Part shown: positions 25,067-34,539 of the stretch, in pieces
How positions within the stretch are numbered: the first letter of the stretch is position 1
Layout: every line of letters starts with the position of its first letter
Source: JAUASW01 sp036880965
GTDB taxonomy: Bacteria; Pseudomonadota; Gammaproteobacteria; Burkholderiales; Burkholderiaceae_C
DNA: 64,000 nt
Assembly: GCF_036880965.1 (NCBI RefSeq)
Contig: NZ_JBAJMV010000007.1
Location: 1 to 64,000 of the forward strand
Direction of reading: 5' to 3'
Notes under the pieces: model-generated
Told to the model about the DNA's origin: nothing
Database searches by the model: none
Seen by the model: only the letters and a program-made list of their open reading frames with translations
Made by a program: the position numbers and the translations under genes

Positions 25067-26503
25067 CTAACCCTCGGCCGGCAGGCTGATGCGAGCCAGC
25101 AGGCCGCGCGGCGCCAACGAGACCAGCACGACGCCGCCCTCATGGCGCTCGACGATCTCCCGCACGATGGCCAGGCCCAGGCCGCAACCGCTGCCCTCGG
25201 CGGTTGCGCGAACGAATCGCTGGAAAACACGCTCCAGCTCGTTCTCGGCCAGACCGGGGCCGTTGTCTTCAACCTCCAGCAGCACACGGCCTTGCTCGCT
25301 GCGCACGCGCACCGTGACAGAGGCGCCGCGGCCGGCATAGCGAATCGCGTTGTCGATCAGGTTGCTCAAGGCCTCGCGCAAGAGCAAGGCGATGCCTCGC
25401 ACCAGCAGCGGCGGCGCGCCTTCTTCGGTGTCGTCCAGGCCCAGGTCGACACCGGCCTGCAATGCGCGCGGCACCAGCTCGGCAGTCAGCTCGCGCGCCA
25501 GTTGGCGCAGGTCCAGCGGCAGGCGGTCCTGGGCTTTCGCAGATTCGGGCTCGGCGCGCGCCAGCGTCAGGAGCTGGTTGATCAGATGGGCGCTGCGCAC
25601 CGCGCTTTCATGCACGCGCTGCAGGCGCTGCACCAGCTCGGGTTCGCTCGCATCGCGCAGGGCCAGTTCGGTCTGGCTCTTGAGCCCGGCCAGCGGCGTG
25701 CGCAGCTGGTGCGCCGCATCGCTGATGAAGCGCTTCTGCACCGCCACGCTGTGCTGCACCTCGGTCAGCAAGCTGTTGATGGCACGCGCCAGCGCGCGCA
25801 CCTCGGGCGGCGCGGCGCTGATCTGGATCGGCGCGAGGTCGTTGGCCGCGCGGCCCTCCACCTGGCGCTGCAAGGCCGTGAGCGGCGCGAGGCCTGCGCG
25901 GATGCCGGCGCCGACGATCATCGTCATCAAGAGCATCAGGCCGGAGAGCGGCAGCACCATGTCCAGCAGGATCTGCCGCGCCAGCTCTTCGCGGTTGGCG
26001 CTGGAGCGAGCCACCTGCACCAGCAGAGTCTGGCCCGGGCTGCCCGGCTCGCCATAGCGCAAGTGCAGAGCGGCCACGCGCACGCGCAACTCGCCCTGCT
26101 GCGGGTCGCGCAAAACACCGTCGTAAGACAAGGGCTCGCCGATCTGCGACGCCGCACCCGCCGGCAGCGGCGGCAGGTTCTTGTTGCCAAGGATGAAGCG
26201 GCCGGGCGGCGTGCTGACCATGTAGAGCACGCGGTCGCTGGGGTCGGATTCGAGGATGTCCTGCGCGGCACGCGGGAAATCGATCAAGAGGCCGTTGTCC
26301 TGCGGCTTGACCTGGCGGGCCAGCGCACGCGCGGCCTGCGAGAGGCCGGCATCAATCGCGCGGTTCGCGTAGCCGGCGGCGAGTTGATAGGTGAAGAAGC
26401 CGGCGGCGATCCACAGCACCAGTTGCGGAACCAGCAGCCAGACAAAGAGCTGGCGGCGCAGCGAGCGCGCGCCGGGTACTGCGACAAGCCAGCGACGGCT
26501 CAT
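25067..26503 (-). CDS. Sensor histidine kinase, QseC/TctE-like
   Basis: This 478-residue kinase has a membrane span at about 18-42, a periplasmic sensor loop of about 140 residues, a second span at about 181-203, a short HAMP-like linker, the phosphorylated His265 in SDAAHQLRTPLAGL, and ATPase motifs EALSNLIDNAIRYA (N box), VEDNGPGLAE (G1) and GCGLGLAIVREI (G2). The sensor loop resembles the two-component kinase N-terminal domain found in TctE-like sensors. Its ATG overlaps the regulator stop by four bases, so the pair is coupled. It probably controls gtsABCD and the beta-glucosidase. Confidence 0.93.
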   Translation of the reverse strand: MSRRWLVAVPGARSLRRQLFVWLLVPQLVLWIAAGFFTYQLAAGYANRAIDAGLSQAARALARQVKPQDNGLLIDFPRAAQDILESDPSDRVLYMVSTPPGRFILGNKNLPPLPAGAASQIGEPLSYDGVLRDPQQGELRVRVAALHLRYGEPGSPGQTLLVQVARSSANREELARQILLDMVLPLSGLMLLMTMIVGAGIRAGLAPLTALQRQVEGRAANDLAPIQISAAPPEVRALARAINSLLTEVQHSVAVQKRFISDAAHQLRTPLAGLKSQTELALRDASEPELVQRLQRVHESAVRSAHLINQLLTLARAEPESAKAQDRLPLDLRQLARELTAELVPRALQAGVDLGLDDTEEGAPPLLVRGIALLLREALSNLIDNAIRYAGRGASVTVRVRSEQGRVLLEVEDNGPGLAENELERVFQRFVRATAEGSGCGLGLAIVREIVERHEGGVVLVSLAPRGLLARISLPAEG

Positions 26504-27177
26504 GCCACAGCTGACTCGTTCTCGAGCAGATACCCGAGCCCACGCACGGTGCGAATCGACAAGCCTGAGTGCTCCAGCTTGCGGCGCAGCCGGTGGATGT
26601 ACACCTCGATGGAACCGCCGCCGGCATCACCCCCGTCCTGCGCCCAGGCCTGCGTGATCCTCTGCTTGCCGACGACGCGGTCCTGCTCGGTCAGAAGCAG
26701 GTCCAGCAGCAGCCATTCGCGCGGGCTCAGCTCCAGCGTCGCCCCGCGCACGCTGGCACGCCTGGCCGCGCGATCAAAGGTCAGTTGGCCCATCGTCGCG
26801 CTGGCAGGCGCTTGCGGCCGGCCGCGGCGCATCAAGGCATGGAGCCGCGCTTCCAGTTCAGGGAAGTCGAAGGGCTTGGTCAGGTAGTCGTCGGCACCGG
26901 CATTGAGGCCAGCGACGCGGTCGTCCAGCCCGTCCAGTGCGGTGAGCACAAGCACGGGGGTCAGGCATTGCGCGGCGCGGGCGCGCTTCAAGACGGTCAG
27001 CCCGTCGACCAGCGGCAAACCCAGATCCAGGATCACCACGTCGAACTTCTGCTTCAGGAGCAGGTACTCGGCCACCGCGCCATTGGGCGCGTGCTCCACC
27101 TCGAAGCCGGCACGGTGCAACTGGGCCGACAAGGCATCGGCCAGCAGCGCATCGTCTTCGGCAAGCAGCAGGTTCAT
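26500..27177 (-). CDS. OmpR-family response regulator
   Basis: This 225-residue regulator has a receiver domain (acidic pocket AEDDALL, phosphoacceptor Asp51 in VILDLGLP, Lys in DYLTKPF) and a C-terminal winged helix (about 130-220; LSPREWLLLDLLL, IEVYIHRLRRKLE, IRTVRGLGYLL). It is the first gene of the two-component pair and diverges from the GH3 glucosidase. A 17-bp direct-repeat box in the 95-base gap and another before gtsA are the probable targets, comparable in role to GltR controlling glucose uptake in Pseudomonas. Confidence 0.95.
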   Translation of the reverse strand: MNLLLAEDDALLADALSAQLHRAGFEVEHAPNGAVAEYLLLKQKFDVVILDLGLPLVDGLTVLKRARAAQCLTPVLVLTALDGLDDRVAGLNAGADDYLTKPFDFPELEARLHALMRRGRPQAPASATMGQLTFDRAARRASVRGATLELSPREWLLLDLLLTEQDRVVGKQRITQAWAQDGGDAGGGSIEVYIHRLRRKLEHSGLSIRTVRGLGYLLENESAVA

Positions 27178-27226
27178 GGGAGCAGGACTGTAGCCGCCCG
27201 ATGTTGAGGTCGCCGCCGATGCTAGG

Positions 27227-27243
27227 GTTAACGTTTCTTTAAT
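27227..27243 (+). promoter_or_regulatory. Direct-repeat box before the GH3 beta-glucosidase
   Basis: GTTAACGTTTCTTTAAT matches the gtsA-side box (25034-25050) at 15 of 17 positions in the same orientation relative to the controlled gene. It lies between the divergent regulator and glucosidase genes and could serve both. Confidence 0.65.
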
Positions 27244-27272
27244 GCAATCGGTGGATCGTTAAGAATTCTGGC

Positions 27273-29738
27273 ATGCTGCCCTCTCGCCTTGCGCTCGCCT
27301 TGCTCGCATCTGCCTTGCCCGCCCTTGCCGCCGAGCCTGTGCGCTGGCCCGCCGCGCCCAGCCCGATCAAGCGCGACGCAGCGCAGGAGGCGCGCATCGA
27401 GCAGATCCTCGCCAGCATGACCTTGCCGCAAAAGGTCGGCCAGATGACGCAGCCCGAGATCAAGTTCATCACGCCAGAGCAGGTCAAGCGCTTCTACATT
27501 GGCTCGGTGCTGAACGGCGGCGGCGCCTGGCCCGGCGGCAACAAGTACGCCGCGCTGGCGGATTGGGTGAAGCTTTCCGAGGCCTATCACCAGGCCTCGC
27601 TGGCGACCGACATGAAGCTGCCGGTGCCGGTGATCTGGGGCACCGACGCGGTCCACGGCCACAACAATGTGCTGGGCACGACGCTGTTCCCGCACAACAT
27701 GGCGCTGGGCGCCACGCGCAACCCGGCCCTGGTGGCCGAAATCGGTACGGCAGTCGCGCGCCAGGTGCGGGCCAGCGGCATCCCCTGGACCTTTGCGCCG
27801 ACGCTGGCCGTCTCGCAAGACATGCGTTGGGGCCGCGCCTACGAGAGCTACTCGGCCGACCCGGCTGTCGTGGAGCAGCTCGGCGCCGCCTTCGTGCGCG
27901 GCCTGCAGGGTCAGCTCGGCACGGACGAAAGCGCGCTGGCCACGGCCAAGCATTTCATTGGTGACGGCGGCACGCACCTGGGCCGCGACCAGGGCCAGAC
28001 GCGAGCGAGCGAGAAGATGCTGCGCGACACCCACGGCCGCGGCTACTACGGCGCGCTCGGTGCCGGCGCGCAAACCGTGATGGCCTCGTTCAACAGCTGG
28101 TTCGACACCCGAGCCAACAAGGACGAAGGCAAGCTGCATGGCCAGCGCCACCTGATGACGACGGTGCTGAAGGAGCAGATGGGCTTCGACGGCCTGATCG
28201 TCTCCGACTGGAACGGCATCGGCCAGGTGTCTGGCTGCAGCGACACCCGCTGCGCCCAGGCGATCAATGCCGGTATCGACATGGTCATGGTGCCCGAGCA
28301 CTGGCAGGAATTCATCCTCGAGACCATCGCCCAGGTGGAGCGCGGCGAGATCCCGATGGCCCGCATCGACGACGCGGTGCGCCGCATCCTGCGGGTCAAG
28401 CTGCGCGCTGGCCTGTTCGACAAGAGCCCGGCGCAGAACCGGCTGGCCGGGCAGGCCGATGCGCTGCTGGCCCGCGAGCTGGCGCGCCGCGCCGTGCGCG
28501 AGTCGCTGGTGCTGCTGAAGAACGAGGGCCAGGTCTTGCCTTTGCGCCGCGAAGCGCGCGTGCTGGTCGTCGGCAAGAGTGCCGACAGCATGGAGAACCA
28601 GACCGGCGGCTGGACGCTCAGCTGGCAAGGCACCGGCAACAAGAACAGCGATTTCGCTGCCGGCCAGACCGTGCTGGCCGGCCTGCGCGAGACGCTCGGC
28701 GAGCAGCGGGTGAGCTTCAGCATCGACGGGCGCGGCGTGCGCCTGGCCGACTACGACGCGGTGATCGCGGTCATCGGTGAAACGCCCTATGCCGAGGGCA
28801 ATGGCGACATTCCGCCCTGGGGCACCTTGCGCCACGCGGATCGTCATCCGGAAGACCTGGCCGCGTTGCAAGCGGTGGCCGGACAGGGCAAGCCGGTCAT
28901 CACCGTCTTCATCTCGGGCCGGCCACTCCATGTCAACGATTTGATCAACGCATCCGACGCCTTCGTCGCCGCCTGGCTGCCGGGCACCGAGGGCGGCGGC
29001 GTGGCCGACCTGCTTGTGCAAGGCGGCGCGGCCTTCAAGGGCAAGCTGCCTTTCGACTGGCCGCGGGAAGCCTGCCCGCGCGGCGGCAAGCCCTTGTTCG
29101 CCCTGGGCTACGGTCTGCAAAACGGCCAGAAGGCCAGCGTCGCAAAGCTGAGCACCAAGCACACGCAAGGCGGCTGCGCAGCGAGCAAGGAGCTGATGAT
29201 CTTCGAGCGCGCGGCGCAGGCGCCCTATGCGTTGATCCTGAACAGCCCCGCCAACGCATGGCCCGAGCTGCGCATCGGCGACGACCTGAACGGCGCCTGG
29301 ACCCGCCCCGACATCGTGCTGACCACGACCGACATGCACCAGCAGCAAGACGCCAAGCGCCTGCGCTGGACCGGCCCGGCCAAGGTCCTGGCCTATGCGG
29401 CGCAGCGGGTCGACCTGCAGAAGAACTACCGCGATGGGGCGCTGGTGTTCGACCTGCGCGTCGAACAGGCCGCAAGCCAAGCAGTGAAGCTGGCCATGGG
29501 CCATCGCGAGGAGCTGGACCTCTCGGCGGTGATCGCGCAGGCGCCCCTGAACAAGCCCCGCCGCTTTGTCGTGCCCTTGAGCTGCTTCGCGGCGGCCGGT
29601 GCGGACCTCGGCAAGATCGAGATTCCATTCGCGCTCTCGACGACCGGGCCGTTCACCGCGAGCCTGGCACGCATACGCATCGAGACCGGCGCCGCCAAGC
29701 GGCCCGAGGCCATTGCCTGCAGCGCCTTGAAAAGCTGA
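27273..29738 (+). CDS. Exported GH3 beta-glucosidase (ExoP-like)
   Basis: This 821-residue glycoside hydrolase has a signal peptide (residues 1-20, ending PALAA) without a lipobox, so it is periplasmic or secreted. The GH3 N-domain contains GTDAVHGHNNVLG and the nucleophile Asp312 in LIVSDWNGIG; the alpha/beta sandwich domain has GEGNGDIPPWG-like features; a C-terminal galactose-binding-like domain of about 170 residues follows, as in marine ExoP exo-glucanases. It would release glucose from beta-glucans or cellobiose for GtsABCD. No ribosome site precedes ATG 27273, and the -10 candidate at about 27260-27266 suggests a leaderless mRNA. Confidence 0.93.
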   Translation: MLPSRLALALLASALPALAAEPVRWPAAPSPIKRDAAQEARIEQILASMTLPQKVGQMTQPEIKFITPEQVKRFYIGSVLNGGGAWPGGNKYAALADWVKLSEAYHQASLATDMKLPVPVIWGTDAVHGHNNVLGTTLFPHNMALGATRNPALVAEIGTAVARQVRASGIPWTFAPTLAVSQDMRWGRAYESYSADPAVVEQLGAAFVRGLQGQLGTDESALATAKHFIGDGGTHLGRDQGQTRASEKMLRDTHGRGYYGALGAGAQTVMASFNSWFDTRANKDEGKLHGQRHLMTTVLKEQMGFDGLIVSDWNGIGQVSGCSDTRCAQAINAGIDMVMVPEHWQEFILETIAQVERGEIPMARIDDAVRRILRVKLRAGLFDKSPAQNRLAGQADALLARELARRAVRESLVLLKNEGQVLPLRREARVLVVGKSADSMENQTGGWTLSWQGTGNKNSDFAAGQTVLAGLRETLGEQRVSFSIDGRGVRLADYDAVIAVIGETPYAEGNGDIPPWGTLRHADRHPEDLAALQAVAGQGKPVITVFISGRPLHVNDLINASDAFVAAWLPGTEGGGVADLLVQGGAAFKGKLPFDWPREACPRGGKPLFALGYGLQNGQKASVAKLSTKHTQGGCAASKELMIFERAAQAPYALILNSPANAWPELRIGDDLNGAWTRPDIVLTTTDMHQQQDAKRLRWTGPAKVLAYAAQRVDLQKNYRDGALVFDLRVEQAASQAVKLAMGHREELDLSAVIAQAPLNKPRRFVVPLSCFAAAGADLGKIEIPFALSTTGPFTASLARIRIETGAAKRPEAIACSALKS

Positions 29739-29753
29739 TGCTGCCGAAGACGA

Positions 29754-30173
29754 TCAGCGGGTAACGATATCGCGATGCATCGGGGCCAGCAGGGCCAGCA
29801 AGCGGTTCTGCGTGGTGAACGGAATGCTCGCGTCGTCCATGCTCTGCTGCAGCACTTCCACGAGGATGTTGAAGTCCTTCTTGGCGATGCCCAGGTCGGC
29901 GTGCGAGTTCTTCATCGTCGCGCCCTCGTACTTGCAGGGGCCGCCGCTGAGCACGCAGACCTGATCGGTCAGCTGCTCGGCCAAGGCCTTGGGATTTGTC
30001 TCCTTGAAGAACGTGCCGATGCGCTCATCGCGCTTCAGGCGGCCGCTGAAGTCGTTCATCAGCCTGGCGATGCCAGCTTTCTCGCCGAGCTCGCGGTAGA
30101 GGCTGTCGTCGCCGGCCCAGGCCGATGCGCTCAGGAGCAGGGACAGTGCAATCAGGGTGTTGCGTATCGACAT
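29754..30173 (-). CDS. Exported group 1 truncated hemoglobin
   Basis: This 139-residue protein has a signal peptide (residues 1-20, ending ASAWA) and then a 2-over-2 truncated globin of the group 1 (N) type. His91 in KNSHADLGI is the likely proximal haem ligand, and SLYRELGEKAGIARLMNDF is the usual N-terminal block. Bacterial globins are mostly cytoplasmic; the exported form implies a periplasmic role in oxygen or NO chemistry. The gene follows DUF3034 by 17 bases and converges with the GH3 gene. Confidence 0.9.
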   Translation of the reverse strand: MSIRNTLIALSLLLSASAWAGDDSLYRELGEKAGIARLMNDFSGRLKRDERIGTFFKETNPKALAEQLTDQVCVLSGGPCKYEGATMKNSHADLGIAKKDFNILVEVLQQSMDDASIPFTTQNRLLALLAPMHRDIVTR

Positions 30174-30190
30174 GGTTCGCTTCCTCTCGA

Positions 30191-31081
30191 TCAGAACGCC
30201 AGCTGGGCCGACAGATAGCTGCCGGTCTGGCGCTTCGGGATGACCGCCGGCACGATGCGGCCGAGGTCCACGTAGGCGGCGGTCAGGGAGAAGTGCTTGC
30301 TCGGGGCCCAGGCGATGAAGAGGTCTTTCCAGTCTTCTTCACGCAGGCCGGCACCCAGGGCGCTGGGGTTGAGCTTGTCGGGCTTGGCGCGGTATTCAAC
30401 GCCGACGGCCAACTGCTTGCTGAGCAGCCAGGCCAGCGAGAACTCGGGCTGCAGGCTGTAGCCGCTGCTGGCGGTGCCGCCAAAGCCCAGGAGGCCGATC
30501 TGGTTGGCCTTGGTGGCGCGCAGCGTGGCGTTCACGAGGATGCCCTGCGCCAGGAAGAGCTTGGTGGCGCTGACGTAGAGGTCGGTGCCGTTCTTGCTTG
30601 CGCCGAGCGCGGCAAGCGTGGCTTGCAGGCCGCCCGCGTCGCCGCGCTTGTGCTCGATGCCGATGGCAATCTGCGGCATCAGGCTGTCGCTGTCGAGCAC
30701 CGCGTCACCCGCCACGCGCAGCTTCACGCCGAAGATGTCCTGCTTGAGCTGGAGGCCAGGCAGGCCCAGCGCCGTGCCGGTGGCGCCGGTATCGAAGCGC
30801 TGCCTGGCCAGCGAGAGTTCGACCCGCTCGTTCCAGCTCACCAGCGCGCCGTGGGTGTTCAGGCTGTAGTCCTGGGTCTTGATCCGGGTGGCATGCGCCG
30901 TGGCGCCCCATTCGCCCACCGTGGCATAGCTGCCGGTCACGGCCCAGGGCGTGAGCCCGCCGCCGGCCGCGCCCTCGACGCTGGAGACGCCACCGGTCAG
31001 CAGCAGCTTGCCGTCGCCGGCCAAGGCCGAGCTGGCCAGCAGCAGGGCAGCCGTAGCCGCCCAGAGATTCTTGATGCGCAT
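30191..31081 (-). CDS. DUF3034 family exported protein, probable outer-membrane barrel
   Basis: This 296-residue protein has a signal peptide (RIKNLWAATAALLLASSALA). The rest alternates polar and apolar residues in strand-length segments and ends in Phe (YLSAQLAF), the pattern of an outer-membrane beta-barrel. It matches the DUF3034 family, which I know as a frequent neighbour of exported truncated globins; no function is established. ATG 31081 is chosen for the signal peptide; GTG 31090 is possible. It is transcribed with the globin and diverges from psuK. Confidence 0.78.
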   Translation of the reverse strand: MRIKNLWAATAALLLASSALAGDGKLLLTGGVSSVEGAAGGGLTPWAVTGSYATVGEWGATAHATRIKTQDYSLNTHGALVSWNERVELSLARQRFDTGATGTALGLPGLQLKQDIFGVKLRVAGDAVLDSDSLMPQIAIGIEHKRGDAGGLQATLAALGASKNGTDLYVSATKLFLAQGILVNATLRATKANQIGLLGFGGTASSGYSLQPEFSLAWLLSKQLAVGVEYRAKPDKLNPSALGAGLREEDWKDLFIAWAPSKHFSLTAAYVDLGRIVPAVIPKRQTGSYLSAQLAF

Positions 31082-31105
31082 GCGCGGTACTCCCTTCCAA
31101 GTCAA

Positions 31106-31136
31106 GGGACAAATGTCCCAAGACACAAACAAATGT
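31106..31136. promoter_or_regulatory. Inverted and direct repeats between DUF3034 and psuK
   Basis: GGGACA-AA-TGTCCC (31106-31119) is a perfect inverted repeat, and its core ACAAATGT recurs at 31129-31136, 20 bases (two helical turns) further on. The pair lies in the short divergent gap and is a candidate operator, perhaps for the HTH domain of PsuK. Confidence 0.4.
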
Positions 31137-31159
31137 TCAAACCGCGTCACAATCCGCCG

Positions 31160-32238
31160 ATGCCAAGCAAGAAAGAACAGTTGCTGGACCTGATCCGCAA
31201 CAACCCCTTCGTCAGCCAGCAGGACCTGGCGGAAAGCCTGGGCCTGTCGCGCTCGGCGGTGGCCGGCCATATTGCCGCGCTGACGCGCGAGCGGCAACTG
31301 CTGGGCCGGGCCTACATCCTGCCCCAGCGTTCTCCGCTGCTCTGTATCGGCGGCGCCAATATCGACCGCAAGCTGAGCAGCTTGTCACCCATTCGGCCTG
31401 GAACTTCGAACCCGGCACGGCTGGTGAAGGAGAGCCCGGGTGGCGTGGCCCGAAATATTGCCGAGAACCTGGCGCGCCTGGGCCTGCCGGTGCAATTGCT
31501 CACCGCCGTGGGCATGGACGCCACCGGCCAGGGCCTGCTCGCCCAGGCCCAGAGCCTCGGCGTGGACACCAGCGGCTCCCTGCAAGTACCCGATGCCGCC
31601 ACGGGGAGCTACACGGCCGTGCTCGATGCCAACGGCCAGATGCTGGTCGCCCTGGCCCATATGGAACTGGCCGAGCGCCTGAGCCCGGAGTTCCTGCGCA
31701 GCACCGCAGCGCAGCGAGCCCAGGCGCGGATGCTGGTGGCCGACCTGAACCTGCCGGCCGACAGCATCTCGCTTCTGCTCGAAGAAGCCCATGCCGCCGG
31801 CCTGCCCACGGTGCTGGTGGCCGTGTCCGAGCCCAAGATGGCACGGCTGCCGCAAGACCTGCGCGGCCTGCGATGCTTGGTGCTCAACCTCGGCGAACTG
31901 GAAGCGCTCTGCGGCGAAAAGCTCAAGAGTGCCGCCGCCAAGCAGCGCGCACTCATCGGCCTGCGCGAACGCGGCCTGCAAGACCTTGTGATCACCGAAG
32001 GTCGCAAAGGCGTGCTCTGCAGCCGCCCCGACGGCCGCTTCACCGCGCTGGCCGCGCCCGCCACAGACGTGCTGGACGTGACCGGCGCAGGCGACGCCTT
32101 CGCGGCCGGCCTCTGCCATGGCCTGGACCGCAAGCCTGAAGACCTCGAATCCGCCTGCCGGCAAGGCCTGACCCTTGCCGCCCTGACGCTGCAAACCACG
32201 GCGACGGTCCATCCCGACCTCTCGCCTGCCACCCTGGA

Positions 32239-32242
<4 letters not shown>
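31160..32242 (+). CDS. psuK: Pseudouridine kinase, PfkB family with N-terminal HTH domain
   Basis: This 360-residue protein begins with a winged helix-turn-helix (about 1-50; KKEQLLDLIRNNPFVSQQDLAESLGLSRSAVAGHI) written here as two blocks, KKEQLLDLIRNN and VSQQDLAESLGLSRSAVAGH. A PfkB carbohydrate kinase domain follows (LCIGGANIDRK; SPGGVARNIAENLARLG; catalytic DVTGAGDAFAAG). Such HTH-PfkB proteins next to psuG phosphorylate pseudouridine and may also regulate their operon. ATG 31160 is used; ATG 31133 in the same frame is an alternative that would add nine residues. The stop overlaps psuG by four bases. Confidence 0.88.
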
Positions 32243-33174
<932 letters not shown>

Positions 33175-33199
33175 AGCAAAGCTGTCGTCAAATGCGGCC

Positions 33200-33237
33200 C
33201 CGAATGTCCCCGCGCTTCACCGGCGCGCAACATTCGG
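33200..33237. repeat. Interrupted stem-loop between psuG and the RND genes
   Basis: CCGAATGT (33200-33207) pairs with ACATTCGG (33230-33237), and inside it CGCGC (33211-33215) pairs with GCGCG (33223-33227). There is no T-run on either side, so it is not a classic terminator. It could be an operator for the efflux genes or an RNA element. Confidence 0.5.
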
Positions 33238-33300
33238 CCAGGCGGGCACGCATAAGCTCTCGGGCCGACCCAAAGCCACCGTAGAGAAGAAAGTTCCCGC

Positions 33301-34539
33301 ATGCGCAGCAAGCCTCTTGCCCTGACCCTGATCGTGATTGCGCTGGCCGGCGCTGGCTGGTGGTGGAAAGGGCGGAGCATCAGCGATGGGGCGGCGGCCG
33401 CAGCCAGCGCGCCGGCCTCCGGCGCTTCGGGTACTGCCAAGGGCGCTCCGCAACTGGTGGGCGTCTGGAGGGCGCAGAAGCAGGACGTGCCGGTGAGCAT
33501 CGAGGCCAGCGGCACCGTCGTCGCCCTCGCCACCGTGGACCTGCGGGCGCAGACCACCAGCACCGTTCGCGAACTGCTGATCAAGGACGGCGACATGGTG
33601 CGCCGGGGCCAGCCGCTGTTCCGGTTTGATGATCGCGCCGACCGTGCCAACCTGGACAAGGCCCGCGCCCAACTGGCCCGCGACCGAGCCAGCCTGAATG
33701 ACCTGGAGCGCCAGCTCAAGCGTGCCGAAGGACTGAAGTCGCAAGGCTTCGTGGCCCAGAACGCCGTGGACACCGCGCTGAGCAATGTCGAAGCGGCCCG
33801 CGCGCTGATCCAGTCGGATGAAGCCGCCGTGCAGGCCGCGCAGGTCTCGCTCTCTTACAACGAAGTCCGAGCGCCCTTCGCCGGCCGGGCAGGCCAGCTC
33901 AACGTGGTGCCCGGCACGCTGGTGCAGGCCAATGCCGCGGCCCTGCCGCTGGTCAGCATCGCCCAGCTTCATCCCATCGGTGTCGGCTTCGTGGTGCCCG
34001 AGACCCAACTCAGTGCCGTGCTCGCCGCCACCCGCGGCAGCAAGGCCGAGGGCCTCGAAGCGCAGGTCCTCATGCCTGGTGCGCGTGGCGCCAAGGCAGC
34101 CGACGAGGCGATCAAGGGCCGCGTCACCTTCGTGGACAACCTGGTGGACGCCAACACCGGCACCTTGAGGCTCAAGGCCGAGTTCGGCAACGACAAGCAG
34201 GCCTTGTGGCCCGGCCAGTATGTGCGCGTGCGCATGGTGCTGCGCACTCTGAAAGACGCGGTGGTCGTGCCGCAGGCGGCCATCATCCAGCGCGGCAATG
34301 AGCGCTCGGTCTACATCGTCGGCCCGGACAAGACCGCGGTGCAGAAGGTCGTCCAGACCCGCTACCCCTTTGGCGAGCTGATCGTGGTCGAGGGCGTGGA
34401 AGCCGGCGACCAGATCGTGCTGGACGGCAAGCAGAACCTGCGGCCCGGCGTGCCCTTGAAGACGCAGCCGGCATCGCTGAACCCGGCTGCCGCGTCCGCT
34501 CGTGCAGCATCGGCGACTGCCTCGGGTGCCTCCAAATGA
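33301..34539 (+). CDS. RND efflux periplasmic adaptor subunit
   Basis: This 412-residue membrane-fusion protein has an N-terminal membrane anchor (residues 5-22), a lipoyl-like half-motif (VRELLIKDGDMVRRGQPLFRF), an alpha-helical hairpin of about 80 residues, and the barrel and membrane-proximal domains (RVTFVDNLVDANTGTLRLKA; WPGQYVRVRM). It resembles MdtA. It joins the inner-membrane pump to an outer-membrane channel; no channel gene is in the window. Its end overlaps the pump gene by four bases (ATGA). Confidence 0.93.
   Translation: MRSKPLALTLIVIALAGAGWWWKGRSISDGAAAAASAPASGASGTAKGAPQLVGVWRAQKQDVPVSIEASGTVVALATVDLRAQTTSTVRELLIKDGDMVRRGQPLFRFDDRADRANLDKARAQLARDRASLNDLERQLKRAEGLKSQGFVAQNAVDTALSNVEAARALIQSDEAAVQAAQVSLSYNEVRAPFAGRAGQLNVVPGTLVQANAAALPLVSIAQLHPIGVGFVVPETQLSAVLAATRGSKAEGLEAQVLMPGARGAKAADEAIKGRVTFVDNLVDANTGTLRLKAEFGNDKQALWPGQYVRVRMVLRTLKDAVVVPQAAIIQRGNERSVYIVGPDKTAVQKVVQTRYPFGELIVVEGVEAGDQIVLDGKQNLRPGVPLKTQPASLNPAAASARAASATASGASK

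Noticed and set aside
27228..29504. 758-codon minus-strand frame opposite the beta-glucosidase
   Set aside because: Antisense shadow; the plus-strand protein has a signal peptide and intact GH3 motifs.
29735..29759. GCTGAT/ATCAGC hairpin between the glucosidase and globin genes as a terminator
   Set aside because: Only six base pairs, a 13-base loop and no T-run on either strand.
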